Shown: positions 37,501 through 49,016, counted from the stretch's first letter. The stretch is 64,000 nt of DNA from Hyaloscypha bicolor E (GCF_002865645.1 NW_020194659.1:128688-192687); one strand, 5' to 3'. Numbers and translations: made by a program. The notes: generated by a model from the letters alone, not told the origin.

Positions 37501-39000
37501 AAGTTAAATAGAAAAGCTTTAAATTATAATATAAGAAATTAATTATTATAAAGAATTATATTTAAAGTATATTTATTTTTATTTATTATTAATAATTAAA
37601 AATAAAGGAAAATTATTATTAAAAAACCATATAATAAAATTAGATATATTAGAAAAGAAAATACTTTTTATTTAGTAACTAGTTATTATTACTAGAAAAA
37701 TTATTATAACTATATATAAAAATATATTAGTATTTATAAAGTCTATTAGTATAAGAGTAAAAAAAGATAAAAAAAAGCTTTATATTTAATAAAAGCTATA
37801 TTTCTTTTTTATTACCTTGGAATTAATATAATTAAGCTACTAGATTATAAAGAATATAACTCGTTAGTTATTACTAAAAACAACTTTTTAGAATAGATTA
37901 AAGCTAGACCTTTAAAGAACTAAACTAGTAAGAAGATTACTAAGTTTATTTAGAAAGAAATTATTTATAAATATAGTTTATTTAGGTAGTTTAATATAAA
38001 TAATAGATCGGAATTCCAAAAAATATTAATTTAAGAATTTAATAAGCTAGGAATTAATTAAATTATTATTTCGGCTTATAATTTTAAAAGAAATAGTATA
38101 ATTAAAAGAGGATATTAATTAATTATTTAAGTATTTATTATATTTATAATAAATAAAAAGAAGTTTTAAATAGATTTACTACTATATATTTTATTTACTA
38201 ATTAAGTTATTATATATAAACTAACTAGATTTATTTCTATTTATATAGTTTATAATAGAAAAGTTATATTATTTATAGAAATATATTTTCTAATCTAAAA
38301 AATACTTAAATAAAATAAAGTCTATAATAAAGAAATACTTCTAGAAATATATATAAAGTAAATATAAATAAGAAATAAAGATATTAAAGAAGCTAGAATA
38401 AAAAAGAATAGAAAATACTAAAAGAAAAAGAAGTAATTTAATACTATTTACTAGATTTATTTAAAGCCTATTTCTGAAAAGAATCTAGTTCTTATATATA
38501 ATATTAAACTAATAAATTAAAATAAGTTAAGAAATATAAATCTATTATATTATTAGCTTAATTTATATAAAATAAAATATATAAATTAATTAAAAAAATA
38601 CTATATATTAAAAGAGCTTAATAATATTATATTCTAAAAAATATATATTAGAAATTAATCTAAATAGTTTATTAAAAGAAATCGATTTTAGTATTTCCCT
38701 AAAAATAAAATTAATAATAAATAAATATTTCAAAATAAATATAGAACTAGAAAAGGAAATAATTATAAAATATTATAAGTAAAATAGTATTTAGGAAATT
38801 AAGAAAGCTATTAATATTATTATATATATTTTAAAATTACTAGAATTAGAAAAAGTAAAATATATTTCTTTTATAAAGAATTAAAAGAAAGCTTCTAATA
38901 ATAGAAGCTTTTCTTAATCTGAAATAAAGCTTATTATTTTTAATTTTTTATATATTTTTTTAAAAAAAATTTAATTATTATTTATAATCTTTAGAAAATA
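34600..39000 (+). pseudogene. X4 pol: RT, RNase H, integrase (dead)
   Basis: Plus strand. RT from about 35770, with a YINLI-type segment near 35860 and the catalytic box as FINN near 36165-36180. RNase H ends with a GTKYI block near 36990-37010. The palindrome at 37299-37334 follows. Integrase has its zinc-finger part near 37620-37740 and its core at about 37790-38110, where GINI and ISAYN-type blocks of this Gypsy lineage are readable. The end of pol is near 38950. Stops throughout. The protease could not be placed with confidence in the 34600-35700 stretch. Confidence 0.78.
37299..37334. repeat. 36-bp palindrome, copy inside X4 pol
   Basis: ATTATATAATAAAAGCTATAG then CCTTTTATATATAAC, between RNase H and integrase, same site as in X1 and X3. 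Confidence 0.8.
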
Positions 39001-39169
39001 TTATTATTAAATTATTATTCTAGAAATTAGACAAGCTTTATTATTATTTATTTCTTATTATTATCTAATTATTATTATTAGATAATATTTCTTTTAGTAT
39101 AAAAATAAATAGGGAATTAAAAGATTATTTTATAAATTCTTAATTTCGAATTATAGTATTTTTTAGAAA

Positions 39170-39252
39170 GTTATTATAATACAAATAGTTATTATAATAT
39201 AAATAGTTATTATAATACAAATAGTTATTATAATACAAATAGTTATTATATA
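39170..39252. repeat. 18-bp tandem repeat in X4 (ATAGTTATTATAATACAA)
   Basis: Four to five units in the post-pol interval. X1 (near 16970) and X3 (near 26590) have only one equivalent, so the expansion is specific to X4. Confidence 0.85.
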
Positions 39253-39999
39253 TAAATAAAAAAAGAAAAAAGAAAAGAAAAGAAAGTTTTTTATATATCT
39301 TTTACTAAACTAGAAATCTTTTAGAAGCTCTATTTACTTTTTTAGCTAGCTATTCTTATAGTTTATACTAGTCTAAAGCTTAATTATAATATTTATAGAT
39401 CTCGATTTTAACTTAAACTACTATTATAAATTTATTTATAGTATCTAGTATAAATAATAAATAGAATAAAATAAAGTAATAATCTTTATTTATATTTTTA
39501 TTATTAAATATTTCTACTATTTATATTCTATTTATATTCTAATTAAGGTACTTATAAATATTTATAAATACTTTAAGTAATATATATATAATATATACAT
39601 GTATCTAGCTAGCCTTATTTAGTAAAGCTTCGGGCACTCTTGCTCTAGTATTACCTTACTACTTAATTAGATAGTAGTAGTACTTAATAAGCGAACTAAA
39701 CCTCAAATAATACTTTTAAAATTACCTCGACTTGAGAACTTAATATTAATAGTAAGGGAAAAAAGGAGAAAAACCAAGATTCTAAAGAAGATAATTAGTT
39801 TATTATTATAGAAAATCTTTATTTAAGTAGCCTTATATAAGTACTAGCTTAACTTATATAAGAATACTTAATAGAAATATTAGCTCTTTCTTTTTAAATA
39901 AATATATATTAATTTATTAAGATTATATAACTTTCAAGTACTTATTTATAAATATTTATAAATATATATTCTATTTTATTTAAACTTTTGGAGTTTTAT

Positions 40000-40041
40000 A
40001 CTACTTATATTCTATATAAGACTACTTATATTCTATATAAG
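40000..40041. repeat. 21-bp direct repeat in the hAT-like element
   Basis: ACTACTTATATTCTATATAAG occurs twice head to tail, and a third partial copy starts at 40042. Confidence 0.9.
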
Positions 40042-40044
40042 ACT

Positions 40045-40064
40045 ACTTATAAATATTTATAAGT
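40045..40064. repeat. Perfect 20-bp palindrome, subterminal in the hAT-like element
   Basis: ACTTATAAATATTTATAAGT is its own reverse complement. A related ACTTATAAATATTTATAAAT stretch lies near the other end (about 39549). Subterminal repeats are common binding sites for hAT transposases. Confidence 0.75.
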
Positions 40065-41125
40065 AATATAAATACCTTGAGTATTTCTTACTTATACTAA
40101 TAATATCTAAATAAACTTTCTAATTAGAAATTATATATAAATAAAATAGCCGAACTAGAAGTTCTATAAAAGAAAAGAGAAATATTATTAAATCTAATAG
40201 TTATTTCTAAAAGTATTTAATAATATATAATTTTAGAAATTTCTTAGATATTAAATAAACTAGATCTATTTATTTAAAGCCTATTTTATATTAAAAAACC
40301 CACTTTTTCTTTTATGTAATTATAGTTATATTTAAAGTATATATTAAGATTTAATTAGTATATTATATATTTCTATTTTTATATAAATAGAATTTCTTTA
40401 ATATATAATTCTTTTTCTAACTATAATACTATTTTATTACTAGAAACTAATTATTTTTTTAAAAAGCTAGTATAATTTACTATTTCTTATTATTAAATAT
40501 TATCTAAATAATTAAAAAGATATCTTTAATTCTATATTTTTAATACTAATTTAGAATACTTGATTTTTATAAATTCTATATTAATTTTAATATTTATTAT
40601 TTCAAATTTAATAATAGTATTATAAACTTTATTTATATTATTTTATAATTCTTTTTTTATAATCTCTAAAGCCTTTAATATTACTTTTATAAATATAAAT
40701 ATTATTTTAAAATCCTAACTAACTAAATAGTTTTATATTATATAAAATTAATTATAATAAATACTAAATAAATATAATTAGTTTTTAGAAGAAATATAAA
40801 TTAGTTTCAGAAAGAATAATATCTTATTTTAAGTTATTTCTTAATTCTATTATTCTAATTTCTTTTTTATTAATATTTATTTTATATTTTTCTAATATCT
40901 TTAATATATTTATATTTCTTATATTATATTTCTTTCTTTATACTATTTTTTGAATTAATAGAAATATCTCTAAATAAATAAAAAGTCGAAATATATCTAT
41001 ATTATAAAAATTTTATTATTTTCTTTTATATTCTAATATTTTAAATACTATTATTATATCTATATTTCTATTATATTACTTTTTTGTTTTTTATTATTAT
41101 TATTTAGTTTAATTTATTTTAATTA

Positions 41126-41640
41126 TTAGCTAACTATTTATAGTATTTTAATAAAAAGTAGTATTTTTTCTTTTTATAAAATCGAATTATAAATAAAGGT
41201 AATTATTATTTCCTTTTTTTAATATAATATAATCGGGTTTTAATAAGATTAAATTTCTTTTTCTTTTTATAAAACCGAATTATAAATAAAGATAATTAAT
41301 AGTTATTTTTTCTTTAATATAAAATAATAGCTTTATTTCTAAGAAACTAAATCTTAAATAAATACAGTTTAGTTATTTTTATTGTCTTATTTATATATAT
41401 GAACTAATTTGTATTAGTTTATTAGAAATATATAATATTATTTATATAAATTAATAAAATAGTTATTATTTAGAAATAAGAATTATAATTCCTAAATTTA
41501 TTAACTCTAATAAAAACTAGCTATTAATTAAGTTATTTATATAATATAAGATTATATAATTATTATTTATTATTTATATTCTATTACTTTTAGTTACTTC
41601 TATATTATATAAATAAATTCTGGGTTTTTCTAATAATATT
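41126..41640 (-). mobile_element. Copia 5' fragment: leader and 5' LTR (minus strand), truncated
   Basis: On the minus strand a degraded LTR (from about 41630 down to 41412, ending AAACTAATA) is followed by two leader repeats (41140-41400) matching those at 60180-60420. No coding sequence follows; the leader abuts the X4 remnant at about 41125. The far end of the LTR is too altered to place exactly. Confidence 0.65.
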
Positions 41641-43300
41641 AAAGGAATTATTTTTAATATTAATAAAATTCCTATATTTAAAACTAGTTTCCTTTTTATA
41701 TAATTAGCTTTTATATTTAAATTAACTAATATTCTAATTCTATATTTAATTTTCTTTATTTTAATAATAATTTTAATAATTATTCTCGTTTTAAAAACTT
41801 TATTTTTTATAATATAAATAAATATAATTATTATAAAATATAATTATTTCCCGATTTCTTTAGTTCTAAATATTTATATATTTTATAACTAGATTTATTA
41901 TAATTATAATAAATCAGTTTTTTCTAATTTAAATAAATAATAATATAATACTTTTTTCTAATAAATAAAACAAATTATATCTGGTTTTATAAATTTTAAT
42001 ATAAATATAATATTAGATTCTATTATTATATTTTTATTATTTTAGTTTTATAAATCTTATAATAAGAATTTATTTCTCTTTTATTTTTCTTTATTATTTT
42101 TCTTTATTATTTTTCTTTATTATTTTTCTTTATTTTATTTTTTTTATTTTTTATTAGCTTATTATTATATTTCTATTAATTAAATAAATTTAAGTTAGTT
42201 TTAATTTTTTTTTTTATAAAATGTCTTTTTAATAATTAATTTTATTTTAAATCTTTTATTTTAAGCTATTAAATAAATCAAGTTATTTTTATAATAAATT
42301 TATATATTCTAAATTATTTAATAAGCTATTCAAATAAAATATAAAGCTTTAAATATTTTAATTTAGCTATTATTTAATATTTTTTAATTTAGTAGAAGTA
42401 TTATTATTATAATTTTCTAAATCTAAATTAAAAACTTTTATAAATTTAATAAAAGTCTTCTAATTTATAATATTAATATTTATTAATTATTTTCTATATT
42501 TCTAGATATTTCTAGATATTTCTAGCTATATTCTTAAAGTAGAAAATATAATATATAATTTTAATTATATTTATAGCCTAAATAATTTTAATTAATAAAA
42601 GAAGTTCTAAACTTCTTTAATATTCTTTCTTTTATAAATTAGTAGTTCTCGAGTTTTTAGAGTCTTTTAAATTAAAAATTAAATTAAAAATATAATAGGC
42701 TCTATATTAGATATTTAAATATTTTTAAAATAATAGATTTAAGCTTTTAATTTTTTTTAAATTCTTTTTTTATTATATTTCAATTTTTAATTTAATAATA
42801 TAATAATAAACTATAATTAATTTCTTTATTATTACTATTTTACTAGCTATTTCTAGAAATATCTGAGTTTTATTTCTTTTTCCTAATTAAATAATATAAA
42901 AATATCTAATTAGATATTTTTCTAAATATTTAACTAGATTATTCTAATAGTAATAGAAGTACTTCTTTTAATTAATAGTTTTATTTATTAATAATTTAAT
43001 TACTTTTCCAAAATTAGATTAATTAAAATATAAAATATATAATAATAAAATAATATATAAGTAACTAAAATAAATAAACTATGAAATAATATTTATAAAT
43101 AAAACTAATTCCAAGAATTAATTCTAATAAAAAACTAATTAATATCTCTTTTTAAAACTAGAAGTATTTTTTATATAATTTCTAGTATTTAGCTTAATAT
43201 ATAATACTATTTATTTAATTAGGAAACATAATTCTAATTATAAGCTTTATTTAAAATAAGAAACTAGATCTATAATATTTAATATCTATTTATATATTAT
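41641..43300. other. AT-rich stretch without recognisable genes
   Basis: Extremely A+T-rich, no readable protein in any frame, no homology I can recognise to the other elements of the window. It probably represents older, fully RIP-eroded repeats. A 13-bp simple repeat lies at 42080-42137. Confidence 0.6.
42080..42137. repeat. 13-bp simple tandem repeat (ATTATTTTTCTTT)
   Basis: Four units in a row within the AT-rich stretch. Confidence 0.9.
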
Positions 43301-43990
43301 TATATATATTTATTATAACTTAAATCTTTATATAAAGAAAACTAGTAATTTAATTAATTAAAATTCTTAAAAGAAAGAAAAAAAGAAAAAAAGAAAAAAA
43401 GATTTTTAAAATATTTGAGTTTCCTAAATAATATATAATTATATTAATAATTAAAAATAATATATTTTCATAAATATAATATTTAAAGCTTAAAAAATAA
43501 AATAGAATTTCTTTATAAAAATATAAGAAATTATAAAAATATAAATATATATTTTATAATATATTAATTTATAAAAAGCTTAATATCTTAAATATTTTTA
43601 TATATATTTTAATTATATTTCTTTAATAAAGTAATTATATTATATATATAATTATATAATTTAAAAATAACTAGAAATAATAAAATATAAATAATTATAT
43701 TAAATAATTAAATTAAAAGCTAAATTATAATATATATTATATAATTATAAATTTATTTACAATTTATTTATAAATATATATAAAATTAAAGATTATAATA
43801 TTAGATTTTTTTTTTTAAAAAAAATAAGTTTTTATAATAGTAGAATTATAGTAATAGCTAGAATTTAAAGATTTGAAAATCTTATATATTAAAAATACTA
43901 AACTAAAAAGAAGAAGAAAAAAAGAAATACTAACTAAAATAACTAAAATACTAGCTTAATAAATAAATTAGTTAGGTAATAGCTAATCTC
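43300..43990 (+). repeat. Diverged direct repeat, left of the HET gene
   Basis: Shares with 46740-47230, in the same orientation and order, several blocks: TTATATAAAGAAAA, TTTAATTAATTAAAATT, AATAATATATAATTATATTA and, further on, AATCTTATATATTA. A third relative of its end (ATTAAAAATACTAA and the following A/G-rich run) is at about 58784-58850. Identity unknown; very AT-rich, so individual matches are weak but the shared order is not. Confidence 0.5.
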
Positions 43991-44165
43991 ATATAACTCT
44001 AGCTAATACTATTATAGTTTTATTTAATTATATAAATAAATTTTATAAATATTATATAAATAAAAGTAATAAATTACTATATTTATAAATATAAATAATT
44101 ATTAAATTATAAAGAAAGATTTTCTTTTAGATTTTCAAGGGCTTTTTAATTTTATAAATAATATA

Positions 44166-44430
44166 ATAGTAGTGCTTTTTTGTAATTACGAGGATATTTC
44201 GCTATACTAGCCCCCCTAGCTTGCGTAAACAAAACCCAGCTTTCGACAAATCTAAATCAGGCTTTTAATCAGGCTTTTAATCAAGTGGCACGTGACCGAT
44301 TGCCAACAGGTGACAGCCAAGTTTCTCATGCAGGGAGGGCTTCGGCAGTGCAGGATTTGCAACGCCAAACCTCCCTAACGCGACGCCTTGACAACCCAGG
44401 AACAGCAATCTTGAACCACCGCGCATCATA
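44166..44430 (+). promoter_or_regulatory. Upstream region of the HET gene
   Basis: Composition becomes normal abruptly near 44166-44210. The region holds a CACGTG E-box (44289-44294), the kind bound by bHLH factors, and a 14-bp direct repeat AATCAGGCTTTTAA at about 44258-44282. No clear TATA box is seen near the start. The ATG at 44431 has A at -3, a favourable context. Functional sites are inferred only. Confidence 0.5.
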
Positions 44431-46393
44431 ATGCCGCTTTGTATGCTGTGCGAGCAAATTACGCCATGGACATTGAAGTCCGTCAGATTTGATGGAGCGA
44501 CATTGCTGGATCCAGAGAAATGCAATTCGCATCATCGAAGCTTCTCACTTCTGCAGAAATCCGCTGTCGAATGTGGACTCTGTAAGTTGATGAGAGATGC
44601 AATACTGGACAATAAGCTGAATCTCGAGGGAAATTGGCCCCTGCGAGAAGATGCCCCAGTGCTCCTGGGAAGTGTGATCAATGTGTATGCCGACCCAAGA
44701 GTTGAAGCCCCCCAACTCTACAATATCCTCGTACAATGTGGAGATCTTTTCGTGACCTTACATGCTTTCGCGGATGCAGAATCACAAGCAGCGAAGTCCA
44801 ATGCAGTCGCCGGCAGGCTTCCATTTGAGACTGGAAGCCAGGCGCACTTCGATATGATAACTACTTGGCTGAGAAATTGCGAACGGACGCACCCAAATTG
44901 TAGGATTGGTGGGGTAGGAGAAGCTCTGGCCGATATAGGTCAAGACCAGAGTGTGAAGCTCCCACGGCGAGTCGTCGATGTCGGAGACTCAGCTGATCCA
45001 AGAATTCGGTTGATTGACTCTTCAAATGTCAAGGGTCAATATGTCGCGTTAAGCCATAGATGGCCTGTCGATCCTTCGAAGCACTTCAAAACCACCAAGT
45101 CCTCCATTGATGGCCACAGGCAACAGATCGTCTTTGAGGATCTACCGCGCACCTTCCAAGACGCGGTCACAGTGACGCGGAGGTTAGGGCTTCGTTATCT
45201 CTGGATAGACTCTCTCTGTATCATCCAAGACAATTCTGATGACTGGAATCAGCAGTCGATGGTCATGGGCAAGATTTACAACGAGTCTACCATTACCATC
45301 ATGGCAGCCACATCCATGAATATTCCCAATCACGAACCGGCGCCGGAAGGATTCCTTCACCAGCAGCCAAGTTTGACTCTGCCAACGATCGAAATGGACT
45401 ACTACAGTCGTGACTGGAGGCGGGACGGGCATTGGTTCATTCGGCATATGGACCCGACGAGACACCACTCTCATATCTTGGATTTGTTGACAAGAGGATG
45501 GGTGCTGCAAGAGCATATGTTGTCGCGAAGAAAGGTTATCTATACCCCTGACCAACTACTCTGGGTAAGTCACATTTGACCAGGCCCCAGAATCCTTGAC
45601 TAAAATTGCAAAGAATTGCAAGTCGATGCAGGTTCTCGAGGTTAATCGCGATATCAAGACCGATTCTCAACGTATTCAGGGGACCGAGAGTTGGGAAGAT
45701 ACGTTCTTCGTAGACCACTGGCTGGGGATTGCCGAAAATTTCTCTGCCAAAGATCTCACTTTCGAATCCGACAAGTTACCTGCTCTATCCGGCCTGGCAT
45801 CTTACTTTTGCCGAAGACATGGTCAAGAATACTTCGCGGGTCTCTTAAGTGGTAGCATTGCCGAAGGATTACTATGGCGTCCGTACTCACCTGGCAGCCT
45901 CTCTCGACCGATGGAATATACTGCACCAACTTGGAGCTGGACTTCTTTGAAAGGACGTATCAAGATCGTCGCCCCATCGCAATCCAGTCGCGGCTCTCTA
46001 AGATCGAAACATGCCATAGAGGACATCAAGTTCGAGCTCTTACCCGAAGGGAAAAATCCAAATGGACGGCTCAAGGATGGGCGAATGAAAATCACTGGCT
46101 TGATAATGAGGGCAGAGATGTGTCGCGAGAACGATAATGCCAATCTGCTGATGAGGCTCCGCGTTGGAACTAGATCCTTGGCACAATTCCATTTAGATCT
46201 CGCAGAGTCTGCCCCCGCGCCTTTATCGGTCCAGGAAGTTGCGTGCTTGTATGTGTTGGAAGACGAAGAAAATGTGCTAGTTTTGAGGAAGAGCAGGAAT
46301 TTGTACGAATACGAGCGAATTGGCATCGCCACTGTTGATCCAGCATGGTTTCACGACGGAGGCGCGAAGAAAGAACGCATTACGATTGTTTGA
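44431..46393 (+). CDS. HET-domain (heterokaryon incompatibility) protein, two exons, 631 aa
   Basis: Exons 44431-45564 and 45632-46393. The intron (45565-45631, 67 bp) starts GTAAGT and ends GCAG, and splicing keeps the frame, joining Trp378 to Val379. Residues 4-53 hold a Cys-rich lead (C4, C7, H34-H35, C48, C51); WLRNCERTHPNC is at 146-157. The HET domain has YVALSHRW (204-211), LWIDSLCIIQD (257-267) and RGWVLQEHMLSRR (355-367). The C-terminal part has DKLPALSGLA (425-434), YAGL-like YFAGLL (445-450) and APTWSW (476-481), the usual tail of this family. HET proteins act in self/non-self recognition and trigger cell death on fusion of unlike hyphae; a role for this gene is inferred from family only. 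No NACHT, WD or ankyrin repeats and no signal peptide are visible. No stop or frameshift, and codon use is ordinary, unlike the RIP-mutated surroundings. Confidence 0.95.
45565..45631 (+). other. Intron of the HET gene
   Basis: 67 bp. Donor GTAAGT, acceptor GATGCAG, phase 0, and a possible branch point CTAAA at 45600-45604, about 28 bases before the acceptor. Retention would end the protein at 45577-45579 after 382 residues. An alternative acceptor (CTCGAG, ending 45640) would also keep the frame and drop three residues. Confidence 0.88.
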
Positions 46394-46510
46394 ATAGCGT
46401 GGTTTCTGAGATACATCGAACGGTGTAGAAATCTCCAACGATCTCACAGTAAATGATTAAGAGAGAACTTGATGAGAAAATGCTTAAGGGCCCGTTCTGC
46501 CAATCACATA
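46394..46510 (+). other. 3' flank of the HET gene
   Basis: About 117 bp of normal composition, then an abrupt change to AT-rich sequence after GCCAATCACATATATC. No canonical AATAAA is present; GTAAATGATT (46450-46459) is the nearest A-rich candidate. AGGGCCCGT at 46487-46495 recurs at 58664-58672. Confidence 0.6.
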
Positions 46511-46739
46511 TATCTCTATTTATTATATAATATTATTTTAAATTAAATTACTATTCTTTAATTATATTACATAATACTAGTAATTTTTTTAATTATTAAT
46601 CAATTCTCCTATTTATATAATACTAAATAATTTTTTAAATAAAAATATTATACTTTATTTTAATTTATTACTTTAAATATTATTATTTTTAATTGATTTT
46701 TTGATTTTTTTTTAAGAATATTTAATAAATTATAATATA

Positions 46740-47230
46740 AATTTCTCATTTCAAATAATTATTATAAATTAGGCCTTTATATAAAGAAAATTATATAATT
46801 AATTAATTAAAATTATATTTTAAAATTTCAAAATTCTTTAAATAATATATAATTATATTATTTAATAAAAGAGCTATAAAAATAAAAATAAACTCTAAAA
46901 GTACTTATAAAAAAATAAAAAAATAAAGCTTTATAAATAGAAGTAATATTTAAAGAACTTATAAGAAATAAGAAAATCTTTAAAAATTTATTAAAAAGTT
47001 ATATAATTTTCTTAATTTTCTTAATATTATAATTATTTTTTTAATTTTATTTTAGATAATTTTGTATTTATTAATGTTTTATTAATATTTTTTAATTCTT
47101 TTATATATATAAGTTTAATTTATATTATAATAACAGAATTAATATAATAGTTAAAGGCTTAAAATTTAAAGAATCTTATATATTAGAAAATATTAAATTA
47201 TAGAATAAAATAAAGAAAATACTTTAATTT
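46740..47230 (+). repeat. Diverged direct repeat, right of the HET gene
   Basis: Partner of 43300-43990, with the same word order (TTATATAAAGAAAA, TTAATTAATTAAAATT, AATAATATATAATTATATTA, AATCTTATATATTA). Interior alignment is poor. Confidence 0.5.
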
Positions 47231-47561
47231 ATAGTATTATTTTACCTAAATAATTTCGGTTTAGCTTTGTTTCATATCTATTTCTAATATTCTATTCTTA
47301 GTAAATTATACTTTTATACTAGTTATTATATATATATTATAATTTCTTTTTAATATTTTCAATATTTTTTATATATATAAGTATAATTTATATTATAATT
47401 TTCTTTTTATATTATCTAATTATATTTAATTATATAAGTTCTTAACTTATTATAATAATAAATATATATAATAAATATAAAAGTTTTTAATTTATTATAA
47501 TAGTAAATAGATATAATAAAAATAAGTTTTTTATTAAATAAAATATTACTTATAATTATAA
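47231..47561. other. AT-rich stretch
   Basis: No gene, no recognisable element; two similar TTATTATAATARTAAATAKATATAA-type words lie near 47448 and 47494. It leads directly into the Copia LTR at 47562. Confidence 0.5.
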
Positions 47562-47848
47562 TATTAGTTTACTAGTAATATATAGTATTATTATATATTC
47601 GTGAAATATTATTTATATAAGATTAGTAAAGTTATTACTATTTAATAATAGAGAATATAGTATTATAATATTAATATATAATTTCTAAATTTACTAAGTC
47701 TAATAGAATCTAGTTTACTAGTCGAGTTATTTATAGAATATAAGATTATATAATTCTATTCTATATCTTAAATATTTTATTACTTATATTTCGTATCTTA
47801 TATCTCGTAACTATATATATAACTTCTAAAGAAATAGCTATACTAATA
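47562..47848 (-). repeat. Copia LTR (3' LTR of the minus-strand host element)
   Basis: 287 bp, heptamer-type subfamily; the 3' UTR lies to its right, which identifies it as the 3' LTR. Confidence 0.85.
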
Positions 47849-47972
47849 CTAGAACCTTTTTTAAAAAACGCGAAAAATAATACTTTTTTCTAATTATATA
47901 TAAATTCTCTAATTTGGTCTAATACTAGATTTCTCAAATATTCTATATATCTATATTGCTTTTAAAGTTTTA

Positions 47973-48008
47973 ATTATATATTAAAAGCTATAGCCTTTTA
48001 TATATAAC
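47973..48008. repeat. 36-bp palindrome, copy in the minus-strand Copia 3' UTR
   Basis: ATTATATATTAAAAGCTATAG then CCTTTTATATATAAC. Same place and, allowing for inversion, same orientation as 54734-54769. Confidence 0.85.
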
Positions 48009-49016
48009 TTTCTTTCTTATAATATTTTTTTATTTTTATATATTTATTTATTTATTTTATATTTTATTTATATTTTATTTATTTCTTTATATCTAATTAT
48101 ATAATATTTATATTAATTAAGTATTTAAGGATATTTATTAGCTTCGATTTTATTATGAAATCGGCAGGATTTAATTCTTTCTTAATTTATTTAATTTCTA
48201 TAGTCTTTTATTATTTATTTATCTAATAAAAATATATTATATTAATTATTAGATATTTGTTTCAAATAATTCCTAATTTAATAAGATATTTATATAATAA
48301 TTTTGAATTCATATAAACTACTAATAATAGTTCTATTTCTAGTATTTTATTTATTATAGATTTAACTAAAGTACTTATATTAAAGCTATAAGCTATATTA
48401 TAGAATTCAAAAACTAAAATACTTCTAGTAATTCTTTTATATTTAATAGAAAACTAGTAAATAATATTAGTATATCTAGTTCTATTTATTAGAACTAGAA
48501 TATATTTAATTTAGGAAAAGAGATCTTTATTATTTATAAAAATAATTAAATATAAGAACTCTTTTATTAGCTTTATAAATTTTAATTCTCTAGTAATATT
48601 TTTAATTTATTATTAAATATATTTATTAAATATTTTTATATTAGTTTCTAAAGATTTAATAGCTTAAGTAGTAATTAATAGGTTATATAAGGCTTTTAGT
48701 TAATAGACTAATATAATATATACTTTTCTAGTATATTAGGTAATATATTAATTTTTAATAAAGAAATCTTAAAAAATAGTACTTCTATTACTTATAATAA
48801 TAATATTTTTTATAGAAATAATTTAAAGGTTTTTATATTAGTATTTCTATATAAAAGTAATTCTAGTAATATTTATATAAATAATGCTTTTATTAAACTT
48901 GAGATTATAATTAAAAGTAAGATATTTATATTTCTTAGCTAAGAACTTAGTTTCTTAAAGCTTTAATTATTCTGTTTTTATAAAATTATTAGTTTTAATA
49001 AATAAGGTATTATTAG

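Larger units (their letters stand above)
39446..40099. mobile_element. hAT-like non-autonomous DNA element (MITE-like, 654 bp)
   Basis: An insertion relative to X1 and X3. Flanks ATAGTATC (39438-39445) and ATAATATC (40100-40107) form an 8-bp target duplication with one transition. Ends are inverted: TAGTATAAATAATAAATA at the left and, read from the right on the other strand, TAGTATAAGTAAGAAATA (16 of 18 match). Eight-base duplications and a TAGTG/CAGTG-like end fit the hAT superfamily. No transposase frame is present. It holds a 21-bp direct repeat (40000-40041), a perfect 20-bp palindrome (40045-40064) and an interior with more G and C (39610-39790) than the host. Confidence 0.75.
31152..41125 (+). 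mobile_element. X4: inverted (plus-strand) copy of the X Gypsy element, 5' LTR to past integrase, 3' end missing
   Basis: Reverse-complement homology to X1 from about 25448 down to about 15760. It starts with a 5' LTR (about 31152-31460) and then carries gag, pol and the post-pol interval. Homology stops near 41125, where a Copia leader fragment begins, so the extra frame and the 3' LTR of X1 are absent. A hAT-like element is inserted at 39446-40099. Together with X1 it makes a pair of arms of about 9.7 kb in inverted orientation. It begins inside X3, so it was probably inserted there. Heavily RIP-mutated. Confidence 0.85.
47562..49011 (-). mobile_element. Minus-strand Copia element, 3' part (3' LTR, 3' UTR, RNase H, end of RT), dead
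   Basis: Reading from high to low coordinates: the C-terminal part of RT and the RNase H (49011 to about 48100), the 3' UTR with palindrome (48008-47973), and a 287-bp 3' LTR (47848-47562). It continues at 55194 after the Copia element inserted at 49017; joining the two flanks at one ATTAG copy restores collinearity with 53700-53760. Stops throughout. Confidence 0.85.

Noticed and set aside
41641..43300. Possible third copy of the X1 extra frame (X4 should continue here)
   Set aside because: No convincing match to the reverse complement of 12653-15560 could be found by eye.
44277..46332. Several open frames on the minus strand and an overlapping plus-strand frame (45874-46137) across the HET gene
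   Set aside because: They are shadows of the HET coding sequence, which has the family motifs and a coherent intron.
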